NCBI RefSeq assembly: GCF_024662235.1
Contig: NZ_CP096276.1
Coordinates: 3,038,001-3,102,000 of the forward strand
Direction: 5' to 3'
Origin: Pimelobacter simplex
Lineage (GTDB): Bacteria; Actinomycetota; Actinomycetes; Propionibacteriales; Nocardioidaceae
DNA: 64,000 nucleotides
Below are positions 48,442-57,994 of the stretch, piece after piece. Each line of letters opens with the position of its first letter. The stretch's first letter is position 1. The notes under the pieces are model-generated. The model did not search any database, was not told the origin of the DNA, and was given only the letters and a program-made list of their open reading frames with translations. The translations under genes and the position numbers were made by a program.

Positions 48442-49845
48442 TCAGCGGTAGGCCGGGGCCAGCAGCGGCCACGGCCGTGCGGCCTCGACCTGCGTGGCGA
48501 GCGCGAGGAGCGTCCCCTCCGCGCCGAGGTCGCCGACGAAGTGCGCGCCGAGCGGCAGGCCGGCCGTGTCGAGCCCGCAGGGCAGCGACATCGCGGGCAT
48601 CCCGGTGGCGTTGGCGACCGCGGTGAACGACGAGTAGTCGCCGCCGCGCTGCCACATGACGGCCGGGTCCGTGGTGTCGAGGACACCGAGCTCGGGGACC
48701 GGGAGCGGCAGCGTGGGGGTGAGCAGGAGGTCGAAGCGGTCGAACATCGTGCCGACCTGCCAGCCGACCGTCTGCACCGCGGCGAGCGCGTCGTACACGT
48801 CGACGGGCGTCATGGTGGCGCGGTAGTGGTCGTGGATCATCCGGGTGAACGGCTCGAGGTCGTCGTCGCGCAGGTCCCGGCCGAGCTCGGCCAGGCGGTG
48901 CTCGACGTCGGCGAGGAGCGAGACGCCCATCAGGGTGCCGAACCCGCTCATCAGCAGCTCGGCGTCGTACGCCGGCTCGACCTCCTCGACGACGTGCCCC
49001 AGGTCCTCGCAGAGCGCGGCCGTCGTACGGACGGCGTCGACGACCTCGGGTGAGACGACGCCCCCGTCGGCACGCCGGGTGACCAGACCGATCCGCAGCC
49101 GCAGCGGCGCGTGGGCCGCCTGGGCGACGAAGGGCGAGGACGGCGTGGGCGCCGCCAGGGCGTCCCCGTGCAACGGGCCCGACGACAGGTCGAGCAGGAG
49201 GGCGGAGTCCCGGACCGAGCGCGCCAGCGCGTGGTTGGCGGACAGGGGCGCGGCGAGCGTCCCCGCGACCGGGTACGTCGTCACCCGCCCCCGGCTCGGC
49301 TTGAGCCCGAAGAGCCCGCACGCCGAGGCCGGGATCCGGATCGAGCCGCCCCCGTCGTTGCCGTGGGCCACCGGCACCAGGCCGGCGGACACGGCCGCGG
49401 CCGCACCGCCCGAGGACCCACCCGGTGAGTGCGTGGTCGCCCACGGGTTGCGGGTGGGGCCGTGCAGGAGCGGCTCGGTACTGGCGTTCTTGCCGAGCTC
49501 GGGGCTGTTGGTGACGCCGAGCACGACCATGCCGGCCCGGCGGTAGCGCTGCACGAGCGCGCTGTCCTCGGTGGACACGTCGTCGGCCCACAGCCGGCTG
49601 CCCCGGGTCAGCGGCAGCCCGGCGACCTGCATGCCGAGGTCCTTCACCAGCGTCGGTACGCCGTGCAGCGGCCCCGCCGGCAGCCCGGCGTCCACCTCGG
49701 CGAGTGCCTGCTCGAAGCGTTCGGCCACGACGGCGTTGAGGACGCCGTCGTGCTCCTCGATCCGGGCGATGGCGTCCGTGACGACCTCGCGCGCGGACAC
49801 CTCCCCCGAGCGGATGGCGGCGGCGGTGGCGATGGCGTCGTGCAT
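48442..49845 (-). CDS. Amidase (amidase signature family)
   Basis: 467 residues. Catalytic Ser-cisSer-Lys triad readable as K68 (PTLVKDLG), S144 (SPGGSSGGAAAA) and S168 (GNDGGGSIRIPAS). The family hydrolyses carboxamides or N-acyl amino acid bonds. The ATG overlaps the upstream ABC ATPase stop by one base, so it is the last gene of a seven-gene operon and probably acts on the imported substrate in the cytoplasm. Confidence 0.93.
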   Translation of the reverse strand: MHDAIATAAAIRSGEVSAREVVTDAIARIEEHDGVLNAVVAERFEQALAEVDAGLPAGPLHGVPTLVKDLGMQVAGLPLTRGSRLWADDVSTEDSALVQRYRRAGMVVLGVTNSPELGKNASTEPLLHGPTRNPWATTHSPGGSSGGAAAAVSAGLVPVAHGNDGGGSIRIPASACGLFGLKPSRGRVTTYPVAGTLAAPLSANHALARSVRDSALLLDLSSGPLHGDALAAPTPSSPFVAQAAHAPLRLRIGLVTRRADGGVVSPEVVDAVRTTAALCEDLGHVVEEVEPAYDAELLMSGFGTLMGVSLLADVEHRLAELGRDLRDDDLEPFTRMIHDHYRATMTPVDVYDALAAVQTVGWQVGTMFDRFDLLLTPTLPLPVPELGVLDTTDPAVMWQRGGDYSSFTAVANATGMPAMSLPCGLDTAGLPLGAHFVGDLGAEGTLLALATQVEAARPWPLLAPAYR

Positions 49846-50849
49846 CAGGACTCCTCGACGTGGTGGCAGGCGGTGAACTGGCCGGGCCGGACCTCGCGCA
49901 GCACCGGCTCCTCGGCCGCGCAGCGCTCGGTGGCGAGCGGGCAGCGGGTCCGGAACCGGCAGCCCGACGGCGGCGCCAGCGGCGAGGGCAGCTCGCCCAC
50001 AAGCGCGGCAGCGGCAGCAGGGTCCGCGGCGTCCTCGGCGTCCTCGGCGCCGGAGGACTCGGGCACGGACGCGAGCAGCAGCCGGGTGTACGGGTGCAGC
50101 GCGGCCTCCAGGGACGCCGACGGGAGCACCTCGCAGGTCTTGCCGAGGTACATCACGAGCACCCGGTCGCTGATGTTCTTCACGACGGCGACGTCGTGGG
50201 CGATGAAGATCATGCTGAGCCGCAGCCGCTCGCGCGCCCGCTCCAGCAGGTTGAGGATCTGGGCCTGCACCGACACGTCCAGGCTCGACACGGGCTCGTC
50301 GCAGATGAGCACGTCGGGGTCGAGCGCGAGCGAGCGCGCGATGCAGACCCGCTGGCACTGGCCGCCGGACAGCTCGTGGGGCCGCCGGTCCCGCACGGTC
50401 GCCGGATCGAGCCCGACCGACGAGAGCAGCTCGTCGACGAACCGGTCCCGGTCCCGCTCGCCCCAGCCCCAGATCTCCAGGCCCTCGACGACGAGGTCCT
50501 TGACCCGGCGGCGCGGGTTGAGCGCGGAGACCGGGTCCTGGAGGACGAGCTGCATGCGGGCGCGGGCCGCGCGCATCCGGCGTGCGGGCAGCGCGGTCAG
50601 GTCGACGTCGCCCAGCCGCACCTCGCCGGACGTCGGCGGCGGCAGCTGCATCACGGCCCGCCCGGCGCTGGACTTGCCGCAGCCGGACTCGCCGAGGATC
50701 CCGAGCGTCTCGCCCGGCAGGAGGTCGAGGCTCAGCCCCGAGACGGCGTGGACGGTGCCGCGGCCCGCCGGGTACTCGACGACCAGGTCGTCGACGACGA
50801 GGGCCCGCTCGGCCTCGGGGCGCAGGTGCGCGGTGCCACTACCGGCCAT
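49845..50849 (-). CDS. Peptide-type ABC transporter ATP-binding protein (DppF-like)
   Basis: 334 residues. Walker A GESGCGKS, signature LSGGQCQRVCIA, Walker B VLICDEPVSSLD. The C-terminal oligopeptide/dipeptide extension has a CRFRTRCPLATERC cysteine cluster typical of DppD/DppF proteins. Second ATPase of the importer; its start overlaps the stop of the first ATPase by 11 nt. Confidence 0.94.
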   Translation of the reverse strand: MAGSGTAHLRPEAERALVVDDLVVEYPAGRGTVHAVSGLSLDLLPGETLGILGESGCGKSSAGRAVMQLPPPTSGEVRLGDVDLTALPARRMRAARARMQLVLQDPVSALNPRRRVKDLVVEGLEIWGWGERDRDRFVDELLSSVGLDPATVRDRRPHELSGGQCQRVCIARSLALDPDVLICDEPVSSLDVSVQAQILNLLERARERLRLSMIFIAHDVAVVKNISDRVLVMYLGKTCEVLPSASLEAALHPYTRLLLASVPESSGAEDAEDAADPAAAAALVGELPSPLAPPSGCRFRTRCPLATERCAAEEPVLREVRPGQFTACHHVEES

Positions 50850-51831
50850 GGGTGACCTCCAGGATCGGATGGTGGCAGGCTACGTCGCGCCCGCCCGGGA
50901 CGCCGGTCACGACGGGCTGGTCGGCCCGGCACCGGTCGGAGGCGAACCCGCAGCGCGGCGCGAAGCGGCAGCCCTCCGGCGGGCGGCCCATGTCGGGCGG
51001 GTTGCCCTCGATGGTGCGCAGCACCGTGTGCGGGGCGTTCGAGAGCCGCGGGATCGAGGCCAGCAGCGCGTCGGTGTAGGGATGCCGCGGTGCGCCGAAG
51101 ACCGGGCGGGTGGGGCCGGACTCGACCGTGCGGCCGGCGTACATGACCTGGACGCGGTCGGTCCGGCCGGCGACGGCGCCGAGGTCGTGGCTGACCAGCA
51201 CCAGGGCCATGGTGCGCTCGGCGACGAGTGAGCCGAGCAGGTCGAGGATCTGCTTCTGCACGGTCACGTCGAGCGCGGTCGTCGGCTCGTCGGCGATGAG
51301 CAGCCGCGGGTCGCACGCGAGGGCGGTGGCGATGACGACGCGCTGGCGCATGCCGCCGGAGAGCTCGTGGGGGTACTGGCGCATCCGCCGGGCGGGCTCG
51401 GGGATCCCTACCTGGCGGAGCAGGTCGATGCCGCGCTCCGTCGCCTCCGCGCGCGAGCAGCGCAGGTGCCGGCGCAGCGTCTCGGTGAGATGGGTGCCGA
51501 CCCGCTTGACCGGGTTGAGCGAGGTCATCGGGTCCTGGAACACCATCGCGACCTCCGGGCCCCAGAGCCGGCGGCGCTCGGCGGGCCTCAGGTCGTGCAC
51601 CGAGCGGCCGTCGAGCAGCACGGATCCGGACACGGTGGTGGTCGCGCTGGAGCCGATCAGGCCCATCACGGTGCGTCCGAGCACGGACTTTCCGGAGCCG
51701 GACTCCCCCACCAGTCCGAGGGATTCTCCCGGCGCGAGCGAGAACGAGACGCCGTCCACCGCGTGCACGTCGCCGCGCGCGGTGTGGAAGACGGTACGGA
51801 GGTCGGTGACCTCCAGCAGGGGCGTGGTCAC
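50839..51831 (-). CDS. Peptide-type ABC transporter ATP-binding protein (DppD-like)
   Basis: 330 residues. Walker A GESGSGKS, signature LSGGMRQRVVIA, Walker B LLIADEPTTALD. The C-terminal cysteine-containing extension (CRFAPRCGFASDRC) can bind an Fe-S cluster in some family members. Overlaps the upstream permease stop by 4 nt. Confidence 0.94.
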   Translation of the reverse strand: MTTPLLEVTDLRTVFHTARGDVHAVDGVSFSLAPGESLGLVGESGSGKSVLGRTVMGLIGSSATTTVSGSVLLDGRSVHDLRPAERRRLWGPEVAMVFQDPMTSLNPVKRVGTHLTETLRRHLRCSRAEATERGIDLLRQVGIPEPARRMRQYPHELSGGMRQRVVIATALACDPRLLIADEPTTALDVTVQKQILDLLGSLVAERTMALVLVSHDLGAVAGRTDRVQVMYAGRTVESGPTRPVFGAPRHPYTDALLASIPRLSNAPHTVLRTIEGNPPDMGRPPEGCRFAPRCGFASDRCRADQPVVTGVPGGRDVACHHPILEVTHGR

Positions 51832-52676
51832 AGCTTGGCGCTCCTCGGGTCCCAGCGCTTCTGCGCCTTCTCCCCCAACAGGTTGAACGAGAACACGGTC
51901 AGGAACAAGCAGATCCCCGGCACCACCACGATGAACGGGTGCTCCTGCATCACGCCGCCCTGGCCCTCGGCGATCATGTTCCCCCAGGTGGGCTGCGGCT
52001 GCTCGATGCCGATGCCGAGGAACGACAGCGACGCCTCGGCGACCACGAGCACCGAGATCATCACCACCGACAGCGACAGCACCGGCAGGACCACGTTCGG
52101 CAGCACCTCGCGCAGCATCAGCCGCACCCGGCTGGCGCCGAGCGCCCGGGCGGCGAGCACGTACTCGCGCTGCGCGACGGTGATCGTGTTGGCCCGCGCC
52201 AGCCGCACCATGCTGGGGATCGTCAGCAGGGACAGGGCGAACGCGATGCTGCGCACGCTCGGGTCGAGCACGGTGCCGAGGGCGATGAGCAGGATCAGCG
52301 GCGGTACGGCGAGCAGCGCGTTGGACGCGATGCCGACGACCCGGTCGGTGGTGCCCCGCACGAAGCCCGAGACCAGTCCGACCAGGCCGCCGACCGTCGT
52401 ACCGATGAGGACGGCGAGGAGGGCGATCACGATGGAGGTCCGGGCGCCGTAGACCGCGCGGGCGAGCACGTCGAGGCCGTAGTTGTTGGTGCCGAGCGGG
52501 TGCTCCGCACCGAGTCCGCCCGGCGAGGCGAAGACCGGCTGGGTCAGGCCGGCGACGGAGTCGTCGTGGTTGCCCAGAGGCAGCAGCGGCGCGAGCAGCG
52601 CCGCACCGAGGACGAGCGTCAGCCAGGTCATGCCCAGCCAGAAGACGAGATCGAGGCGTTTCCTAGACGTGCGCAC
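51828..52676 (-). CDS. Peptide-type ABC transporter permease (DppC-like)
   Basis: 282 residues, GTG start. One N-terminal helix (LVFWLGMTWLTLVLGAALLA), a periplasmic stretch with HPLGTNNYGLDVLARAVYGA, then five helices with the EAA loop around YVLAARALGASRVRLMLREV. Forms the transmembrane pore with the DppB-like protein. It overlaps that gene by 14 nt. Confidence 0.94.
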   Translation of the reverse strand: MRTSRKRLDLVFWLGMTWLTLVLGAALLAPLLPLGNHDDSVAGLTQPVFASPGGLGAEHPLGTNNYGLDVLARAVYGARTSIVIALLAVLIGTTVGGLVGLVSGFVRGTTDRVVGIASNALLAVPPLILLIALGTVLDPSVRSIAFALSLLTIPSMVRLARANTITVAQREYVLAARALGASRVRLMLREVLPNVVLPVLSLSVVMISVLVVAEASLSFLGIGIEQPQPTWGNMIAEGQGGVMQEHPFIVVVPGICLFLTVFSFNLLGEKAQKRWDPRSAKL

Positions 52677-53616
52677 GGCGGGTCCTCGGGTCGAGCAGCC
52701 CGTAGCTGCGGTCGATCAGGGTGTTGCTGGCGACGTAGACGAGGGCGATGACGAGCACCGCCCCCTGCACGACCGGGTAGTTGCCCTGGTTGGCGGCGTC
52801 GATGACGAGCTTGCCCATGCCGGGCAGCGCGAAGAGGTACTCGACGATCACGGTGCTCCCCACCAGGCGCCCGATGCTCAGCCCGAGCACGGTGACGAGC
52901 GAGAACGACGACGGGCGCAGCGCGTCGCTCACCATGATCCGCAGCGGCGACATGCCTCGTGCTCGCGCGGCGAGGATGAAGTCCTCGTGCAGCGTGGTGA
53001 CCAGGTCGCCGCGCAGGATGCGGGTGAACATCGCCGCCTCCATCAGCGCGATCGTGAGCGCCGGCAGGAAGGCGTGGTGCAGGTTGCCGCCGATGCTGTC
53101 CCCCAGGCGCACCCACTCGTTGCGGGCGAAGAGGCCCAGCCCGTCGACCAGGAGGGCGATGAGCACGATCCCGATGAGGAACGACGGCATCGACAGCAGG
53201 CCGAAGGTCATCGCGCTGATCGCCCGGTCCGCCCGCCCGCCCTGGTGGTACGCCGACCACATCGCCAGCGGGACCGCGATGACGAGCGCCATCACGAGGC
53301 CGAGCACCGCGAGCTCCAGGCTCACCGGGAAGGCGGAGACGATGCGGTCCAGCACGCTGGTCTGCGGGGGCACCAGGGACGTGCCGAGGTCGCCGTGCAG
53401 GACGCCGCCCAGCCAGTCGCCGTACCGGGCGAGGAGGGGCTGGTCGAGCCCGAGCTCGTGGCGCATCGCGGCGTACTCCTGGGGCGTGCGGCCCTCGCCG
53501 AGCACCGCCACCGCGGGGTCACCGGGGACCAGCGAGAGCAGCAGGAAGACGCCGATGCTGACCAGGAACAGGACCGCGGCCAGCTCCAGGACGGAGAGGA
53601 GAAGTCGTCGAGCCAC
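52663..53616 (-). CDS. Peptide-type ABC transporter permease (DppB-like)
   Basis: 317 residues. N-terminal helix LLLSVLELAAVLFLVSIGVF, a periplasmic domain with LGLDQPLLARYGDWLGGVLH, further helices, and the EAA-type loop DFILAARARGMSPLRIMV. Paired with the DppC-like permease. It lies 21 nt downstream of the OYE-family reductase, in the same transcript. Confidence 0.94.
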   Translation of the reverse strand: MARRLLLSVLELAAVLFLVSIGVFLLLSLVPGDPAVAVLGEGRTPQEYAAMRHELGLDQPLLARYGDWLGGVLHGDLGTSLVPPQTSVLDRIVSAFPVSLELAVLGLVMALVIAVPLAMWSAYHQGGRADRAISAMTFGLLSMPSFLIGIVLIALLVDGLGLFARNEWVRLGDSIGGNLHHAFLPALTIALMEAAMFTRILRGDLVTTLHEDFILAARARGMSPLRIMVSDALRPSSFSLVTVLGLSIGRLVGSTVIVEYLFALPGMGKLVIDAANQGNYPVVQGAVLVIALVYVASNTLIDRSYGLLDPRTRRAHV

Positions 53617-53637
53617 AGGAGGAACCTCGCACCCGTC

Positions 53638-54903
53638 TCAGCCGGCGCGGTGTGACGCGTCCCACTCACCGGAAGGCTCGGCGGGGGCGCCCGCGTAGCC
53701 CTCCGGCTTGCCCCAGCTCGCGCTGCGGGTGGTCCGGCGATCGACCAGCACGCAGCGGGTCCCGGTGTAGTTGGTGGGCATGCACTTGTTGCAGTGGATG
53801 CAGAGCGACGTGCGGTTCGCGTCGGCCTGCATCCGCTGGACGAGGTCGGGCTCGCGCAGCAGGGCGCGCGCCATCGCGACGAAGCCGAATCCCTCGGCCA
53901 TCGCGGTGTCCATGACCGCGCGGCTGGTCACTCCCCCGAGCAGGATCATCGGCAGGTCCACCGCCGCGCGGACCTGCTTGGCGTCCTCCAGCAGGAAGCC
54001 GTCGGTGTAGGGATAGCTCTTGAGCAGCCGGTGGCCGATGAGCTTGACGCCGGCCTTGACCGGCTGCGGCATGACCCCGGCGAACTCGTCGAGGGGGACG
54101 TCGCCCTTGAACAGGTACATCGGGTTGAGCAGCGAGCTGCCGGCCGTCATCTCCAGCGCGTCGAGCGTGCCGTCGGCCTCCAGCCACTGGGCGACCGGGA
54201 TCGCCTCGTCGAGCCAGAAGCCGCCGGGGGCGCCGTCGTCCATGTTCATCTTGGCGACGATCGCGATCCGGTCACCGACGGCGTCGCGCACCGCCTGCAT
54301 GATCTCGCGCGCCAGGCGGGCGCGGTTGCGCAGACCGCCGCCGTAGCCGTCGTCACGGTGGTTGAGCTTGGGGCTGAGGAAGGCGCTGGCCAGGTAGTTG
54401 TGGCCCAGGTGCACCTCGACGGCGTCGAACCCGGCCTCGACGGCGCGGATCGCGGCGCGGCCGTGGGCGGCGACGATCCGCTCCAGGTCGGCGACGGTGG
54501 CCTGCTGGGCCTTGTTCATCGCGATCACGTTGACCCGTGCGGACGGCGCCAGCGCGGGCGCGCGGTTGCCGCGGGACTCGGCGACCGGTCCCCCGTGCCC
54601 GATCTGCGCGCTGACCGCCGCACCCTCGGCGTGGACGGCGTCGGTGAGGGCGCGCAGGCCGGGCATGGCCTCGTCGGTCCAGAGCACCTGGTGCCGGTCG
54701 GTGCGGCCGTCCTTGTCGACGGCGAGGTAGGCGACCGTCGTCATGCCGACCCCGCCCCGGGCGTAGGCGACGTGGAAGTCGATGAGGTCCTGGGTGACCC
54801 GGCCGCGGTGGCTGAGCCCCTCGTACGTCGCCGCCTTGATCGTGCGGTTGCGCAGGGTGACCGGGCCGAGCCGGCCGGGGCTGAAGACGTCGGGGGCGCT
54901 CAC
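53638..54903 (-). CDS. OYE-family NADH:flavin oxidoreductase, single-domain
   Basis: 421 residues. FMN-binding TIM barrel of the old yellow enzyme family: FSPGRLGPVTLRNRTIKAA at the start, AQIGHGG, the active-site HLGHNYLASAFLSPKLNHR and GGGLRNRARL. A C-terminal CIHCNKCMPTNYTGTRC supplies four cysteines (C-x2-C-x2-C-x8-C) for an Fe-S cluster. The FAD/NAD domain of 2,4-dienoyl-CoA reductase and BaiCD/BaiH is missing, so electrons must come from a partner. Substrates are usually conjugated enones or enoyl-CoAs. Its ATG... region overlaps the upstream acyl-CoA synthetase by 4 nt. Confidence 0.9.
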   Translation of the reverse strand: MSAPDVFSPGRLGPVTLRNRTIKAATYEGLSHRGRVTQDLIDFHVAYARGGVGMTTVAYLAVDKDGRTDRHQVLWTDEAMPGLRALTDAVHAEGAAVSAQIGHGGPVAESRGNRAPALAPSARVNVIAMNKAQQATVADLERIVAAHGRAAIRAVEAGFDAVEVHLGHNYLASAFLSPKLNHRDDGYGGGLRNRARLAREIMQAVRDAVGDRIAIVAKMNMDDGAPGGFWLDEAIPVAQWLEADGTLDALEMTAGSSLLNPMYLFKGDVPLDEFAGVMPQPVKAGVKLIGHRLLKSYPYTDGFLLEDAKQVRAAVDLPMILLGGVTSRAVMDTAMAEGFGFVAMARALLREPDLVQRMQADANRTSLCIHCNKCMPTNYTGTRCVLVDRRTTRSASWGKPEGYAGAPAEPSGEWDASHRAG

Positions 54904-56510
54904 AGGGCGACCGCCGTACGGACGACCTTGCCGGTGGCGTTGCGCGGCAGCGGGTCCACGCCGATCCGCCAGTGGGCCGGGACCTTGTAGTGCGCGAGCT
55001 CCTGCCGGGCGTGGGCCTCCAGCGTCGCCCGCAGCAACGCGGGATCGGCCTGCGGGTCAGCCGGTACGACGACCGCCGCGACCTCCTGCCCGAGGTCGTC
55101 GTGCGGGACGCCGAGCACGACGCACTCGCGGACCTCGGGGTGGTCGGTGAGCACCGCCTCGACCTCGGCGGGATAGACGTTCTCGCCGCCGCGGATGATC
55201 AGGTCGGTCCGCCGCGCGACGAGCCGGATCCGGCCCTTGTCGTCGAAGAGCCCGAGGTCGCCGGTGTGCAGCCAGCGCTCGTCGTCGATCGCGGCGGCGG
55301 TGGCCTCGGGGTTCTCCCAGTAGCCGAGCATGTTGTAGGCGCTGCGCACGCAGATCTCCCCCTCCTCGCCGGGCGGGAGCACGTTGCCCAGCGCGTCGCG
55401 GACCTCCATCTCGACCCCGACGATCGGGGTGCCGAGCGTGCCCGGCGCCTCGGCGAGGTCGAGCGGCGTCGCCAGCGCGACGGCCGTGCACGACTCGGTG
55501 AGGCCGTAGCTGTCGACCAGCGCGCCGGCGAACGGCAGGTGCGCGCGCAGCCGCTCCTTGAACGCGGTGCTCGACGGCGCCGAGGCGAGCGAGAAGGCGT
55601 AGAGCGACGAGGTGTCGTAGTCGCCGACCCCGTCGAACTCCAGCAGCCGGTTGGCCATCGTCGGCACCGCACCCCAGTGGGTGACGTGCGCGTCCTGCAC
55701 GAGCTGCAGCACCCGGGCCGGGTCGAAGGCGCCGAGGTGCAGCGCGACGGTGCTCCCGTTGGCGAGGCGCGGCACGGCCAGGTTGTGCAGGCTGCCGACG
55801 TGGAAGAGGGGCATCGCCAGCAGGTAGACCTTGTCCTGCGGGGCCACCGGATCGCCGTACCGGGCGGCCATGGCGTCCATGCTGCGGTGGAAGCCGATCA
55901 CCGAGCAGAGGTTGCGGTGGGTGTGGACGGCGCCCTTGGGGCGGCCCGACGTACCGGAGGTGAAGAGGATGACGGCCGGGTCGTCCTCGGCGACGTCGGC
56001 GCTCGGCAGTGCCGCGTCCGGGTACGCCGTGGCGAGGGCGTTGTCGACGTCCAGGACGGGGATGCCGGCGTCGGCGTCGGTGTCGAGGAGGGCGCGGCGC
56101 CGCTCGTCGGCGAGCACCAGCACGGGCCGGGTCAGCTCGAGCGCGTGCCGCAGCTCGCGCGGCGACCACCAGGCGTTGCAGCCGACGGCGATCGCGCCGA
56201 TCGACACGGTCGCCCAGAAGGTCTCGATCCAGGCCTGCGAGTTGGCGGCCGCGATCGCGACCCGGTCTCCCTTGCGGACGCCGTGGTCGTGCCGCAGCGC
56301 GTGCGCCAGCGAGGACACCCGGCGGGCGTGCTCGGCGAAGGTCAGCCGCCCGTCGAGCGTCACGACGTAAGGCCGGTCGCCGTGCTCCAGCGACGCGGCG
56401 AGCACCTCGTGCAGCGCGCGGAAGCGGTCCGGGAACACCTGCACAGGGGCGCCCAGGACGGTCTCCACGCGCAGCTCGGTCACGGTCGTCCCCTCGGTCG
56501 TCGATGTCAT
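54900..56510 (-). CDS. Acyl-CoA synthetase (AMP-binding)
   Basis: 536 residues from the ATG at 56510. ANL-superfamily ligase: P-loop ILFTSGTSGRPKGAVHTHRN (20 residues), DSYGLTESC, LHTGDLGLFDDKGRIRLVAR and the C-terminal lysine in PRNATGKVV. It activates a carboxylic acid to an acyl-AMP and then to the CoA thioester. First gene of the operon that continues with the reductase, importer and amidase, so the acid probably derives from the imported substrate. Chain or ring preference unknown. Confidence 0.93.
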   Translation of the reverse strand: MTSTTEGTTVTELRVETVLGAPVQVFPDRFRALHEVLAASLEHGDRPYVVTLDGRLTFAEHARRVSSLAHALRHDHGVRKGDRVAIAAANSQAWIETFWATVSIGAIAVGCNAWWSPRELRHALELTRPVLVLADERRRALLDTDADAGIPVLDVDNALATAYPDAALPSADVAEDDPAVILFTSGTSGRPKGAVHTHRNLCSVIGFHRSMDAMAARYGDPVAPQDKVYLLAMPLFHVGSLHNLAVPRLANGSTVALHLGAFDPARVLQLVQDAHVTHWGAVPTMANRLLEFDGVGDYDTSSLYAFSLASAPSSTAFKERLRAHLPFAGALVDSYGLTESCTAVALATPLDLAEAPGTLGTPIVGVEMEVRDALGNVLPPGEEGEICVRSAYNMLGYWENPEATAAAIDDERWLHTGDLGLFDDKGRIRLVARRTDLIIRGGENVYPAEVEAVLTDHPEVRECVVLGVPHDDLGQEVAAVVVPADPQADPALLRATLEAHARQELAHYKVPAHWRIGVDPLPRNATGKVVRTAVAL

Positions 56511-56612
56511 GGCGGGGAGTATTCGGCCGGGCTCGGGCCGTCGGCTGCGAAGGCTCCCGGTGACCGGGATGCGGGCGCGCCGGGCGCGCGTCGTACCCCT
56601 GAGGGTGGCGCC

Positions 56613-57371
56613 ATGAACGCACTGCAGGGGAAAGTCGCCATCGTCACCGGAGCCGGCCAGGGGGTCGGGCAGGGCATCGCGCTCGCCCTCGCCACCGAAG
56701 GCGTGTCGGTCGCCGTGGTCGGCCGGACCGTGGCCAAGCTCGAGGAGACCTGCGCCCTGCTGCGGTCCCGCGGCGTCCGGGCCGAGGCGTACGCCCTCGA
56801 CCTGCTCGACACCGACGCCATCGCGCCGCTGGTCGACCGGATCGCCGGCGACTTCGGGCGCCTCGACATCCTCGTCAACAACGCCTACGACGGCGTGATG
56901 ATGCCGCTGCTCGACATGAGCCAGAAGAACTTCACCAAGGGCTTCGTCACCGGCCCCTTCGCCGCCTTCGCCTTCATGAAGGCCGCGCACCCCCACCTCG
57001 TCGCCGCCGGCGGCGGCTCGATCGTCAACCTCGTCACCTCGGCGATGGTCCGCTGGGACCCCACCACCTACGGCGCCTACGCCGCCGCCAAGACCGCCCT
57101 GCGCTCACTGACCCGCACCGCTGCGGTCGAGTGGGCCCCCGACGGTATCCGGGTCAACAGCGTCGCCCCGCACGCCCTCTCTCCCGGCCTGAAGTGGTGG
57201 ACCGAGACCCACCCGGAGGAGGCCGCCGAGTTCGTCGCCGCCATCCCGATGAAGCGCATCGGCGACCCCGAGGCGGACATCGGGCGTGCGGTCGTCGCGC
57301 TCGTCGGGCCGGACCTGGCCTACCTCACGGGCGCGACGGTGCCGCTGGACGGCGGGCAGGCGCACTTCTAG
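56613..57371 (+). CDS. SDR family oxidoreductase
   Basis: 252 residues. TGAGQGVGQG cofactor loop, LVNNAYDG in place of NNAG, catalytic Ser region VTSAMVRWD and YAAAKTALRSL with the YxxxK. C-terminal LTGATVPLDGGQ. Divergent from the acyl-CoA synthetase operon across about 100 bp and probably part of the same pathway; the alcohol or ketone substrate is unknown. Convergent 4-nt overlap with the lipoprotein gene. Confidence 0.92.
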   Translation: MNALQGKVAIVTGAGQGVGQGIALALATEGVSVAVVGRTVAKLEETCALLRSRGVRAEAYALDLLDTDAIAPLVDRIAGDFGRLDILVNNAYDGVMMPLLDMSQKNFTKGFVTGPFAAFAFMKAAHPHLVAAGGGSIVNLVTSAMVRWDPTTYGAYAAAKTALRSLTRTAAVEWAPDGIRVNSVAPHALSPGLKWWTETHPEEAAEFVAAIPMKRIGDPEADIGRAVVALVGPDLAYLTGATVPLDGGQAHF

Positions 57372-57994
57372 CAACCCCGGGTGACGGCCGGGCCGCACAG
57401 GGCCATCGACCACGCGACGTCCAGGGCATAGGGCCGGCCGTTGGCGGTGTACGCGACGGTGAAGTCGTCCAGCGCCGCACCCTCCGGTCCGGAGGTCAGC
57501 GCAATGACGAGCTCTTCGCGCGGCCTGTCGACATCAGGACGCCCTTCCGGGCATCGCGCAGCGATCTCCTGCCCCCGGTAGCCGACGAAGGTTCCGCCCC
57601 ACTCGGGCTGGGTCTCCGGCGTGCCGCGGAGCATGCCGATGGGGTCGTAGTCCTTGCCCGCCGTCCGGTCCTCCCGGGCCGGGATCCTCCGGACGAACAC
57701 CTCGACCTCGAGCGGCTCGGCCGACGACGTCCAGGTGACGTCCTCGAGCCGGGCCGTCTGGCCGCCCGTCGTACAGAGCAGGTAGAGGCCGAAGCTGCCC
57801 GACCACCGATCGTTGCCCCGGCGTGGCGGCGCCATGCCCCACGAGCCACCGCCGCCGTCCGTGCGGACCGATAGGATGCCCTTCCCGTCGGCGTGGTGCC
57901 GGACGGCGTCCCGGTGCTCCTGGCCCGACGTGCACGAGGCCAGCAGCACCAGACTTGCGAACGGTACGGCCCACCCGCGAGCGCGAGGAGTCAC
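57368..57994 (-). CDS. Hypothetical lipoprotein
   Basis: 208 residues from a GTG at 57994 that overlaps the preceding stop by 4 nt (GTGA). Short signal peptide ending in lipobox LLASC. The mature region has an Ala-poor beta-rich domain with paired cysteines (LLCTTGG, ARCPEGR, LCGPAV). No family recognised. Co-transcribed with the cysteine-containing protein upstream, and perhaps its membrane-anchored partner. Confidence 0.65.
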   Translation of the reverse strand: MTPRARGWAVPFASLVLLASCTSGQEHRDAVRHHADGKGILSVRTDGGGGSWGMAPPRRGNDRWSGSFGLYLLCTTGGQTARLEDVTWTSSAEPLEVEVFVRRIPAREDRTAGKDYDPIGMLRGTPETQPEWGGTFVGYRGQEIAARCPEGRPDVDRPREELVIALTSGPEGAALDDFTVAYTANGRPYALDVAWSMALCGPAVTRGC

